This document shows, one piece after another, positions 1-8,587 of a DNA stretch of 64,000 nucleotides. The stretch covers positions 17,910,005 through 17,974,004 of the forward strand of contig NC_079216.1 of NCBI RefSeq assembly GCF_029633865.1, written 5' to 3'. The DNA comes from Lampris incognitus. Its lineage: Eukaryota; Chordata; Actinopteri; Lampriformes; Lampridae. Under the pieces are notes generated by a model. The model worked only from the letters and a program-made list of their open reading frames with translations, was not told the DNA's origin and searched no databases. Position numbers and translations under genes: made by a program. Numbering within the stretch: the first letter of the stretch is position 1; each line of letters starts with the position of its first letter.

Positions 1-116
1 GGTTATTTTCTTGCCCGGTGCGGGATTTGATACAGGGTGTACTGCACCACAAGGCGACATCACTAACCGCTCGGCTAAAGGGTCAGACCCGTTAGCTAGG
101 GGCTAACGTGTCTTAT
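1..116 (-). mobile_element. Truncated LTR of the small tRNA-like-containing LTR family
   Basis: The segment with 'ctaaccgctcggctaaag', 'gtcagacccgttagct' and 'cgtgtct' matches the LTRs at 4285, 6993, 18297 and 38111. It is cut by the window edge and its inner end is degraded ('gtttaca' instead of 'cgttaca'). Orientation is inferred from the complete copies, where the primer-binding site shows that the element is read on the minus strand. Confidence 0.55.
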
Positions 117-746
117 TAGTAGTTTACAGTACTTTAGCTATCTTTATTATTATTTTGTAATTGTGTTCGTAATGCTAAATCTGTTTTATATAGTCTTTTT
201 ATTGCTGGCTTGCACAACTGAAGTCCCTCCCACCCCAGGAAAATAGTTTTTCTATTCTATTCTATTCTGTTCTATTCTAAATGCATTGTTCTCGTGCTTA
301 TGGCCAAACTAAGAAATAAACCTGCTGTCTAAAGTGTTCTAAAGCAAGGCACCAAACCCCGGACATTTTACGTGACCTATAACACTGCACTGTCACGCGC
401 ACCAGATTAGCCAGTGTTAATTTCTCGGCGACTTTAACAACTGTGATTTAGTCCACCACCTTCCCCTGCTTCATCAGTCCATTAACTGTCCCATGAGACA
501 CACCAGAATTCTTGATCGGTGTTTTAGCAACAAACCAGATGATTATAGAGCGCTATGTCGCACGCCACTGGGGAAGTCCGATCACAGTGTTATCCACCTG
601 CCCCCGAAACACAGAAACTAAAGTAAAGCGTGAGCAACCTATTATTAAGGACATTCAGTTGTGGGGCGCAAGGAGTGAGGAGATGCCGCAGGATTGCTTT
701 AAAAATACAGACTGGCGAATGTTTTTCGATTGCTGTAGCCATACTG
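117..746. other. No gene recognised; short (TTCTA)n run
   Basis: Apart from a TTCTA-type pentanucleotide run near 247-283, nothing here resembles a known gene or repeat to me. The ORFs covering it run into the SINE at 747 and are read-through. Confidence 0.4.
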
Positions 747-1066
747 GGCGGCACGGTGGCGCAGTGGTTAGCGCTGTCGCCTCACAGCAAGAAGGTCCTG
801 GGTTCGAACTGCGGGGCTGTCTATCCTTGGGGGTCGTCCTCTGTGTGGAGTTTGCATGTTCTCCCCGTGTCTGCGGTGTGTTTTCTCCCTGTGCTCCGGT
901 TTGCATCAGAAGAAACATGCATGTTATGGTTTATAATCCTGTCTGTGCCCCTGAATAAGGCAGTGGAGTTGGTCCCCCGGCGCAGCATGAAGGCAGCAGC
1001 CCACTGCTCCTACCTACACAGATCACAGCTAGGATGGCTTAATTTGCAGTAGCTGAATTTCCCCGG
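747..1066 (+). mobile_element. V-SINE (mermaid/DANA-like), copy 1
   Basis: The tRNA-like head 'ggcggcacggtggcgcagtg' and B-box-like 'gggttcgaac' are followed by the conserved central block 'gtgtggagtttgcatgttct' and a tail that matches, as reverse complement, the start of the minus copies at 24405, 51195 and 52880. This structure is typical of the vertebrate V-SINE superfamily. The 3' end runs into a GATA-type microsatellite, probably grown from the SINE tail. There is no coding role; the ORFs crossing it are spurious. Confidence 0.8.
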
Positions 1067-1093
1067 GGTAGGTAGATGGATGGATGGATAGAC

Positions 1094-1151
<58 letters not shown>

Positions 1152-1160
1152 GTAGGTAGC
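1067..1160. repeat. (GATA)n/(TGGA)n microsatellite
   Basis: Tandem tetranucleotides 'tggatggatgga' passing into 'gatagatagata', directly at the 3' end of the V-SINE. Confidence 0.95.
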
Positions 1161-2199
1161 TAGGTCGATAGAGCCTGATTTTGAACAAGCTGGTCTGAGT
1201 ACTCAAAGTTTATCTTGATAGAAGTAAACTTCTGAAGCAAAATAACGACTCCACACAGCCACTCTCAGCCTTCCCTTTGGACACAAACCTCCAAACTACT
1301 AGCAATTGCCTTTAGATGAATAACTTGTGAAAAAACACTTTTAAATTATTCTACTTTTGTCAATAGACACTCGTAGGAGTAGAAGATGTAACAGTTTAAA
1401 AACCTTCCAGCCTCATTATCTGAGCCTCATTATCTGAGCCTCATTATCTGGCGCAACACTGAAAGTGGTACTTCAGCATGGTTTCAAAGACAAAAAAGCT
1501 ACTCTCATTTACAACACCACTGGTATTGTTTCAAAGGAAGATTACTAAATGCATGTAAACACAGCTTCTTACTGCCATTATGGTCCATCTGTTGGTCTTA
1601 TGTACTCTCCCAAAGCTCCATTAGATGTTGAGGTGTAACATCAATTTGCATGCAATGACTGAAATGAAATTATTTGGTAGAAGTAGAACTGACTGGAAGA
1701 CACTGACAGGGCAAATGAATTAGTCTCTCTGTTCCACTCCATTCTAACCCTTAATGCCAAGATAACAGCCAGCTTCCAGCATGAGAGGAAAGCACAAATC
1801 ATCCATCTTGCTTTTGCCTCCTTGTCAGGTGGATCCGGGCTCCAGACGCCAACATTAAATGGATGAGCAGTGCTTGTAACTTTATAAATGTTTCCCTAAA
1901 GGGTTGTTTGCATTCAATCAATATTCTCAAAGTGTTTTCCGGTTGGTCTGTAAGCCATCATCATAAGCAGTTTCAATACTTAATTAGTGTGACAGTTTAT
2001 GTTATTGGATTTAATAGACATCCAAAAATACATCAAAGAAATGGAGAGGAATGAGCAGGAGGGGAGAGAAAACATATCACTTTCAGGCTCACCATGCATA
2101 ACATCATATCATGACATTATGACATATAGTTTTACTCGTGCTCCACTTGCAGTATGAAAAACACTTTATTGGATATCATCATTTATATGCTGACCCTTG
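1161..2199. other. Unannotated AT-rich DNA with a small 14-bp tandem triplication
   Basis: No coding or repeat family recognised. At 1411-1450 the unit 'cctcattatctgag' occurs three times in tandem, the last copy incomplete. The 63-codon ORF at 1863-2054 has no recognisable similarity. Confidence 0.4.
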
Positions 2200-3123
2200 G
2201 ATGACGGGTGCACCAGCATTACTGCGTCAGCTAGAGCAGTCTTAGCATCCACAAACGCCTTGTCCCTCTCTGCGGACCAGTTCATAGTGTGTTTGGTGGC
2301 CTTGCCTTTCAAGGCCTAGTACAGGGATCGCATGAATTGAGCAGCTCGGGGGATAAAGCGGTGGTAAAAGTTCCCCATGCCGAGGAACTCCTGCATGGAC
2401 TTGACTGTGAGCTGTCGCGGGAAGTTCACAACAGCGTCCAACCTTTGACAGGAGGGGTACCGCCCCGTCTTTGGTGATTCGGTGTCCGAGGAAGTTGATG
2501 GTGGTTAGCCCGAACTGGCACTTGGCTGGGTTGACGATCAGCCTGTGCTGGCTGAGCCGCTCGAATAGTGTCCGGAGGTGAGACAGGTGTTCCGCTTTGG
2601 AGGTGCTGGCGATGAGGATGTCGTCTAGAATGATGAAAATGAAAGTCACGTCCCGTAGAACCGAATCCATGAGGCGTTGGAATGTTTGTGCAGCGTTCTT
2701 GAGGCCAAACAGCATGCAGAGGAACTCGAATAGTCCAAATGGGGTGATCACCGCCGTTTTGGGGACATCCACCGGGTGGACGGGCGCCTGGTGGTATCCA
2801 TGGATGAGGTCCACTTTGGAAAATGTGACTTTTCCAGCCAGGTGAGCGGAAAAGTCCTTTATGTGTGGGACTGGGTAGTAGTCCAGTGTCGTTGCATTGT
2901 TGAGTCGGCGGTAGCCTGCCGCCAGGCTGCGGGACGATGTGGAGGGGTGAAGCCCACGGGCCGTTGGAGCGGCGAATGATTCCGAGACGTTCCATATTCT
3001 CTAACTCCCCCCTGGCGGCGGTGAGCTTGGCCGAGTCGAGGTGCCGAGCTCGAGCATAGACCGGTGGGCCAGTGGTGGCGATGTGGTGCTCCACTCCGTG
3101 CTTGATGAGAAGGTGGGTTGCGT
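2200..3123 (-). pseudogene. Ty3/Gypsy pol remnant (reverse transcriptase)
   Basis: Read on the minus strand, the 2242-2814 frame begins 'MDLIHGYHQAPVHP' and contains 'TPFGLFEFLCMLFGLKNA' and 'ILDDILIAST', the degraded equivalent of the YLDD active site. The first Tyr of the usual YXDD is replaced (IILDD). A second frame (2426-3094) carries the part upstream of the palm ('LGIIRRSNGPWASPLHIV') and overlaps the first, so there is at least one frameshift. RNase H and integrase are missing. It belongs with the gag/protease remnant at 3474-4143 and the LTR/PBS at 4268-4428, and the Penelope fragment at 3124-3363 lies inside it. It is inactive. Confidence 0.85.
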
Positions 3124-3363
3124 GGGGACCGGATCACAAAGAGCCACGCATATCAATAGCTCTGACAACGACTCCTAGAGGATAAATTCTGAGTCTCATC
3201 ACCAGCCAGTCAGACTAGCTTGGTCTAGTCAGAAAGGCACCAACTGAGGAAGCCTCTTGGATGAGAGGCGAAACGTCTTCACGGATATATACCAAGTCCA
3301 GTTGCACTTGATTAAACTCCTTTGGATAATCATGACCTGGATGAATGAGAACATTCACAGACA
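3124..3363 (+). mobile_element. Penelope-like (pLTR) fragment with hammerhead-like core, inserted in the Gypsy remnant
   Basis: The block around 3185-3363 is the reverse complement of the short element at 28541-28724 and matches 38722-38838. On the plus strand near 3250 it reads 'ctgagga', then a stem II hairpin (gcctct / agaggc), then 'gaaac': the CUGANGA-stem-GAAA core of a hammerhead ribozyme. Positions 3124-3184 continue a longer version of the same repeat. I could not define a target-site duplication. Confidence 0.6.
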
Positions 3364-3473
3364 TGCAGCGAGAAGCCGGAGAAACTCATCTGCAGCGGAG
3401 AGCATGCAAGAGAGTCTGATTGAGTCCGCTCCGCTGAGAGTGCAAGCGTACGAACAGAAAGTGACAGAGCTGA

Positions 3474-4143
3474 TTAAGCGGCGGTTTTTGGCACCCACCG
3501 GCAGTCCATATGCGCATAGGAAATCCCCACGAAGGAGGGGGACGGCCACTTTAGCTGTGACAAAGTCCTAACGGAACCGCTGTCCGCCGAAACACAGCTC
3601 CATGTACCTAGTGCTATGAGTGGCTTCCATGGGGGGCCATGTCCGCAAGACAGGATGTCTACTCTTGACGCGGGCAGGATGCTCCTCTGTGCACCCGTGG
3701 CACATTGGAACCACCGTCCGGAGATGGTGTCTTGGACGAACTGCTGCCTGCCAGTTGGGCCGACGCACATGGCCACTACTGAGCACCGGTCCGGCGTTTC
3801 TCGCCACGCTGAAAACCGCATGGGGGTCGGCACCGCTTGGCCTTGGGTCCGAACTTTGCGTGGTAAAATCAAAGACCACCAACGCCGTTGAGGAGCTGCT
3901 GCTGCAGCGGCGACTGTTGTGTCCCCCGGCAGTGGTGAAAATGCTTGGTCAGGAAAAAACGCGGTCGCCCAGTGCTGTTGATCAGTCAGGAAAACCAAAA
4001 AAAAGATCAGCCTCCTTGGCCAGAGCACGGCAGTCAGTTATGGCGGCGTTGGCCAAAGCAGCCCGTGCCTGAGAAGGCAGCTGTCGCAGAAACAGTTGGA
4101 CGAAGGAGAAGTCGGGCTCTACTCTCCCAGGAGAGCCAGCGAG
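3474..4143 (-). pseudogene. Ty3/Gypsy gag C-terminus and retropepsin remnant
   Basis: The minus-strand frames show a Gag-like stretch ('LRQLPSQARAALANAA', about 4040-4110, in a different frame from the annotated ORF) and, in the 3474-4028 frame, a protease-like 'DTISGRWFQCATGAQRSILP', where the catalytic Asp-Thr-Gly has become Ala-Thr-Gly. A continuation of the protease region is in the overlapping 3568-3882 frame ('ELCFGGQRF'), so at least one frameshift is present. The Gag N-terminus is missing and the upstream side joins LTR-start sequence at 4144-4166. This is a defective element. Confidence 0.7.
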
Positions 4144-4166
4144 TCTAGTCATTCGTGGTGGTTACA

Positions 4167-4180
4167 CTACGCCCCCTCCT
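4167..4180 (-). other. Polypurine tract next to an LTR start
   Basis: On the minus strand 'aaggagggggcgtag' runs directly into TGTAAC at 4166, the LTR start sequence. The same purine tract plus LTR start occurs beside 18446, which supports it as the plus-strand primer site of this LTR family. Confidence 0.55.
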
Positions 4181-4267
4181 TGGGGAAGCGCGTCCCAGCG
4201 CTTCAGCGTATCAGCTCCCTCGCGCCTCTGGGCGCATGCGCCTCCGATGGCCTCACGGTCTCACCAT

Positions 4268-4283
4268 CCCACTTCTGACACCA
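4268..4283 (-). other. Primer-binding site complementary to tRNA-Leu 3' end
   Basis: On the minus strand TGGTGTCAGAAGTGG follows the LTR end by one base. This is the complement of a leucine tRNA 3' terminus (CCACTTCTGACACCA). The same site follows the LTR at 38111. It fixes the element orientation as minus. Confidence 0.75.
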
Positions 4284-4284
4284 A

Positions 4285-4428
4285 TGTAGCAAATTCGGGG
4301 GTGGGGGTTGGGGGTGCAGCCGGGACGCGAAACCGAGTCGCCCACGCCACGGGCGACTGCGCTAACCAGTCGACTAATGGGTCCGACCCGTTAGCCAAGG
4401 GCCTAACGAGTCATTCGTGGTCGTTACA
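4285..4428 (-). repeat. LTR (5' LTR of the minus-strand element), about 144 bp
   Basis: Bounded by TGTAACG...GCTACA on the minus strand (plus-strand ends 'tgtagc' and 'gttaca'), next to the tRNA-Leu primer-binding site. It is homologous to 6993-7146, 18297-18446, 38111-38229 and 1-116. Inside the LTR is a tRNA-like segment with the D-arm-like 'agtcgactggttagcg' and a B-box-like 'ggtttcgcgtccc'. Confidence 0.75.
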
Positions 4429-4431
4429 CAT

Positions 4432-5460
4432 GCAAGTCAAGTTAAGTCAAGTCAGTTTTATTTGTGTAGCCCAATATCACAAATTACAAATGTGCCTCAG
4501 GGGGCTTTACAGCAACACAACATCCTGTCCTTAGACCCTCGCATCGGATAAGGAACACCTCCCTAAAACAGGAAGAAACCTCAGGGAGAGCAACAGAGGA
4601 GGATCTCTCTCCCAAGACGGACAACGTGCAATGGATGCTGTGTTTACGCAATTTACACAGTACAACACTGAAAGAGGATAACACAATTATAATGGAATTA
4701 TAACATTTATGAAAAATATGATGCGCAGGATGCCAAGCAGTGTCCAGACGCCACCGGAACAGCCCAGGACCCGAGCCACGCGACCAGCATCACCATGTAT
4801 AAAAACAAAACTAAAAACAAAACCAGGATAACAAAAATTATATGGATTTATAAGACGTATACAAATAAAATGTGATTAGGGGAATGCCAAGCAGCGTCCA
4901 GGTGGCGACCACCATCACCACGGAGACCTGGGGGACCGACTGACTGCACGTGCACACAAGGCAGACTCACATGACACCATTCACACACAGGAAAAGAGAA
5001 AGGAGAAGACATCATTCAGAGAGAGAGAAGACATGTGAGAGAAGAGAACAGTTTGCAATAGTCATTAGTCAAAATCAATTAAGTCATCAATTAGTCATAA
5101 TCTATACACTATAATCTCATTGCAGAACAGTAGTTGGTAAATTCATTGAGACACAAACCGATCCGCTATGCAGTACAGGTTGTGAAGCACTCAACTTAAA
5201 GCCAGCTAAAAGGCAAAAAAATGAGTTTTAAGTTTGGATCTAAAGGACTCGACAGACTCAGTCTGTCTGACGGCAGCAGGCAGGTTATCCGATAGGAGAA
5301 GGCCCTGCCACCCGCTGACTTCTTTTTAACTTTGGGTACACACAGGAGCCCTGCATGCAAGGGAACAACCATGCAGCTAGCTCATCGGGAGCAGTTAGAG
5401 GTTAGGCGTCTTGCTCAGGGACACCTTGACATACCTCCTGAAATACTGACGCCCCCACTG
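4432..5460 (-). mobile_element. L2-like LINE 3' region with (AAGTC)n tail
   Basis: Starts with the tail 'agtcaagttaagtcaagtca', then 'ttttatttgtgtagcccaat', 'ctttacagcaacacaac' and 'ccttagaccctcgcatcgga', the ubiquitous teleost LINE 3' UTR-type repeat. A related tail lies on the plus strand at 22265-22325. No intact coding part. The 3' end is at the low coordinate, so the element is on the minus strand. L2 assignment is from memory of the family. Confidence 0.6.
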
Positions 5461-5599
5461 TCATTTTTATTCATTTATTTCTTTATTTTAAATATCACCT
5501 TTAGGATGAGAAACAAAACGGTTTTTTTTCAATTTGATTGCACTTTTATGACAGTCTCCAAGCATACTGGAGACTTGGGCGGATATTGGAAGTGGGTTA

Positions 5600-5628
5600 T
5601 CTGCTGCTGCTGCTGCTGCTGCTGCTGC
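5600..5628. repeat. (CTG)n trinucleotide run
   Basis: About nine CTG units at the edge of the Rex3 tail. Confidence 0.95.
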
Positions 5629-5649
5629 CTCATGATTTAAGGGAATTAA

Positions 5650-6045
5650 GATTGAATCATTCATTCATTCATTCATCACCAGCCGCTTCTCCGCGGTCGG
5701 GTCGCGGTGGCAGCAAGCTAAGTAGGGCACTCCAGACTTCCCTCACCCCAGCAACGCCCTCCAGCTCCTCCTGGGGGATCTCAATGCGTTCCCAGGCCAT
5801 ATTGGACATGTAGTCCCTCCAGCGAGTTCACTTCTGGGTCTACCCCGGGGTCTCCTCCCCAGCTGGACGTGCCCGGTAAACCTCCAAAGGAAGGCGCCCA
5901 GGATGCATCCTAATCAGATGCCCGAACCACCTCAACTGGCTCCTTTCGACGCGAAGGAGCAGCGGCTCCACTCCGAGCTCCCTCCGGATGTCCGAGCTCC
6001 TCACCCTACTTCTAGGGCTGAGCCCAGACACCCCCAATTGAATCA
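5650..6045 (-). mobile_element. Rex3-type LINE, 3' end of ORF2
   Basis: The minus-strand frame 5840-6046 reads 'LSPRSRVRSSDIRRELGVEP' and 'QLRWFGHLIRMHPGRLP', the C-terminal segment of the Rex3 (RTE clade) reverse transcriptase protein. The same segment occurs at 41715-42070, and a long Rex3 copy is at 32195-34975. The 3' end carries (TGAA)n, seen as 'attcattcattcatt' near 5655. It is 5'-truncated, as usual for LINEs. Confidence 0.75.
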
Positions 6046-6159
6046 ATTATGTGAAAATTTGGCCCCATTCTTATCCTAAAATAACCCTATTATGAGAATA
6101 TTTGATGCTGTCGGTGTGACGATATTGACGATATTGATCAAATACAATGCTAGTAAGAG

Positions 6160-6429
6160 TGTTCAATCATTCAATCAATCAATCAATCAATCGGATTTTA
6201 TTTGTATAGCACTTTTCATGCAAACAAATGTAACACAGTGCTTCACACAATAAAACAATGAAATCAATAAAATCCCCCCCTCACAAAAAATAAATAAATA
6301 AAAGTACAGGCAAGTTTTATAAAAGTACAAACAAGTTTAAAACTGAGTTAGTAAAATAAATAAAAGTTTCATAAACGCTGATTAATTAAAAGTAACAACA
6401 GAGCAGAATATATAAAAATAGCAATATAT

Positions 6430-6470
<41 letters not shown>

Positions 6471-6860
6471 TGAATTTAGCTGTAGGCTTTTTTGAAAAGT
6501 AAGGTTTTTAACCTGCTTTTAAATGTGTCCAGTGTGGGGGGCCTCTCTCAGGTCCTCAGCCAGGGTGTTTCATCTACTTGGGGCGTAAATAGGAAATGCG
6601 GCTTCCCCTGCTCTAGACCTAGCACGAGGGATGGTTAAACGACCTCTGCCATTGGACCTGAGAGTTCTTGCTGGTTTGTGAGGGATTAACATATCTTTTA
6701 TATAGCGTGGCGCAAGGCCATTTAGCGCTTTGTACACAATTAAAAGAATATTAAAATCAATTCTAGTTTTAACAGGGAGCCAATACAGAGCTCTAAGAAC
6801 AGGTGTAATGTGCTCATACTTTTTCGTTCTGGTGAGAACACGCGCTGCCGCATTTGTCAT
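6160..6860 (-). mobile_element. L2-clade LINE (Maui-like), RT C-terminus and 3' UTR
   Basis: The minus-strand frame 6570-6941 reads 'LQIMTNAAARVLTRTKKYEH', then 'PVLRALYWLPVKTRIDF' and 'VYKALNGLAPRYI', the classical L2 reverse-transcriptase C-terminal region. A 3' UTR-like stretch with 'ttatttgtatagcacttttc' and an (AATC)n-type tail ends near 6165. A CA microsatellite (6431-6468) lies in the UTR. 5'-truncated; it abuts another LINE at about 6860. Confidence 0.8.
6431..6468. repeat. (CA)n microsatellite
   Basis: Uninterrupted CA dinucleotides within the L2 3' UTR. Confidence 0.95.
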
Positions 6861-6992
6861 GATCTGCAGGACCAAAGAGGAGAATGAGCTCACATTTCCT
6901 GATTTTAAATTGTCTGATAATAATCTTGGGGTATGTAACAATATGAAATATCTTGGACATATTATTGAACAAATGATAGACGATGATGATAT

Positions 6993-7146
6993 TGTAGCGA
7001 ATTCTGGGGGCAGTCCGGGAGGCCGTCACCACAGCCGGGACGCGAACCCGTGGCTCCTACTCCGCAAGCGACAACGTTAACCAGTCGACTTAGAGTCCGA
7101 CCCGTTAGTCAAGGACCGACGTGTCTACTTATCTATACACGTTACA
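6993..7146 (-). mobile_element. Solo LTR (154 bp) with 4-bp ATAT target duplication
   Basis: Plus-strand ends 'tgtagcg' and 'cgttaca' (TGTAACG...CGCTACA on the minus strand) are flanked by 'atat' at 6989-6992 and 7147-7150. Removing the LTR and one ATAT restores a continuous LINE reading frame across the junction, which confirms the insertion. Same family as 4285-4428. A single LTR with duplication implies LTR-LTR recombination. Confidence 0.8.
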
Positions 7147-7203
7147 ATATTTATAGGCAATGCCGCATGATGTATGCACAAGCAAACACTCTCTCACGCA
7201 AGT

Positions 7204-7287
<84 letters not shown>
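7204..7287. repeat. (AT)n(GT)n compound microsatellite inside a LINE ORF
   Basis: AT repeats to about 7224, then GT repeats to 7287; they produce poly-Tyr/Ile and poly-Cys/Val read-through frames. Confidence 0.95.
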
Positions 7288-7288
<1 letters not shown>

Positions 7289-7790
7289 TCAATTAGTGTG
7301 AAGATGTCTCTGATCAGAGCATATTGTACACTACTTTATACTGCACACCAGTGGTCAAACTACAAAAAAGCAAGCTTACAGAGACTTGGAGTAGCTTATA
7401 ACGAGGTAATGAGAATACTACTAAAAAAACCTAGATGGTGTAGTGCAAGAGAAATGTTTGTGGCTGCAGGAGTCAACACCTTTCAGGCTCTTCTCAAAAA
7501 TCTCGTGTATAAATTTATTTGCCGGCTCAATGACTCTGATAATGTAATCATCAAGAGTTTAACTAATATAAGATTCAGTGCTACATGCTACCAATCCCGG
7601 CATTGGGACCACTGGTATAGCTGCCTTCTTATAAAACACTGATTTGTTCATTTAATGTTATTTTTTGTGTTTACTCTTTGTGTTGTGTTGGGTTTATCTT
7701 TTACCAATTGTTCTTTTTTGTCTTTGTCGGTTATGGACGACCCTGAGTCTGCAATAAAGTTTTGAGTTGAGTGGAGTTGATGATGAAGGG

Positions 7791-8379
7791 CACATCCGAC
7801 TGCTGAATATGAAATTTCACCTCACCATCGTAGTAACAGATCGAACCTAGCGGGGTTGTTTGGCAATTTAATTTTATGATAGGCTTAACTGTATAACAAT
7901 CTATATTAAACATGCTGATAGTGTTGGTCCATCCCTGCTCATGGAAACAAGAAAGTTTACACAATCAATTACAGTAAAGACATTCCCTGTGGCAATCCTG
8001 GCTAGTGGTGTTGATGTCCCTCCGTCTGGTTGACTTATGTCGATGACGTCAGCCAGACTGGGCCGCGTTCCATTCCAAAAAGTGTCTCACATTTACAGAT
8101 GGCCACACAAATTTGTAGATGATGTTTAGGGCATAAGACCGACTAAAGTCACGTGTACAAAGACAGCCCCGTGAGAAGCCCACAGGTATTGGAACTTCTC
8201 TTTCCATCCAAAACCAAACACTTGAAACCGTACATTTACACTTTCCAAAGGTCCATTTACAATGTGAGAGTTAAATTCTTATAGACCCCTTATCGCGTCA
8301 CGTAAGGCTGCGTTGTAAACAAGATGCGCGCGCAGAACGTGTGGCAAAACATGGCCGAGAAACAATTTGCGTATAGTAT
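7791..8379. other. No feature recognised
   Basis: Unique-looking sequence between the LINE 3' end and the Gypsy 3' LTR. The 77-codon minus ORF at 7731-7964 has no recognisable similarity. Confidence 0.4.
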
Positions 8380-8563
8380 TGTATTTAGAAATCACGTCAG
8401 GACACAGCGCTGTCGCTCGACACAACCGCTACGTTGCATTCTTTATTTAGACTGACACAGCATCACAGGCAGACCCGATCAAACAACCCAGAGCCAATCG
8501 ATCCCAGCACAATAGAACAGCACCAAATCAAATGCAGCACTGTCGATGTGTGCAGACATAACA
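8380..8563 (-). repeat. 3' LTR of the Gypsy element
   Basis: On the minus strand starts TGTTATGTCTGCACACATC right after the polypurine tract and ends ...AAATACA. It is about 184 bp and matches the 5' LTR except for point changes and about a dozen bases missing near 8505. An AATAAAG polyadenylation signal lies inside (about 8445). Confidence 0.85.
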
Positions 8564-8580
8564 TCCCCCCCCCCCCCCGG
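8564..8580 (-). other. Polypurine tract (G-run)
   Basis: Fourteen C on the plus strand, a G-run on the minus strand, directly upstream of the 3' LTR start: the expected plus-strand primer position for a Gypsy element. Confidence 0.7.
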
Positions 8581-8587
8581 CAGGATT

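Larger units (their letters stand above)
6862..7790 (+). pseudogene. Non-LTR retrotransposon RT C-terminus, split by a solo LTR and a microsatellite
   Basis: Three pieces on the plus strand belong together: 'NNMKYLGHIIEQM' (about 6940-6985), 'IYRQCRMMYAQANTLSRK' (7148-7200) and 'LIRAYCTLLYTAHQWSNYKK' through 'FICRLNDSDNVIIKSLTN' (7310-7580), followed by a 3' UTR with AATAAAG at about 7752. The first break is the solo LTR at 6993-7146 and the second is (AT)n(GT)n at 7204-7287. I recognise the C-terminal region as fish LINE reverse transcriptase but do not assign a clade. Confidence 0.7.

Noticed and set aside
512..958. 148-codon plus-strand ORF
   Set aside because: Half of it is V-SINE sequence; the rest has no similarity and its start is TTG.
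1067..1160. GATA-binding or regulatory cluster
   Set aside because: Simple tetranucleotide repeat at a SINE tail; no evidence of regulation.
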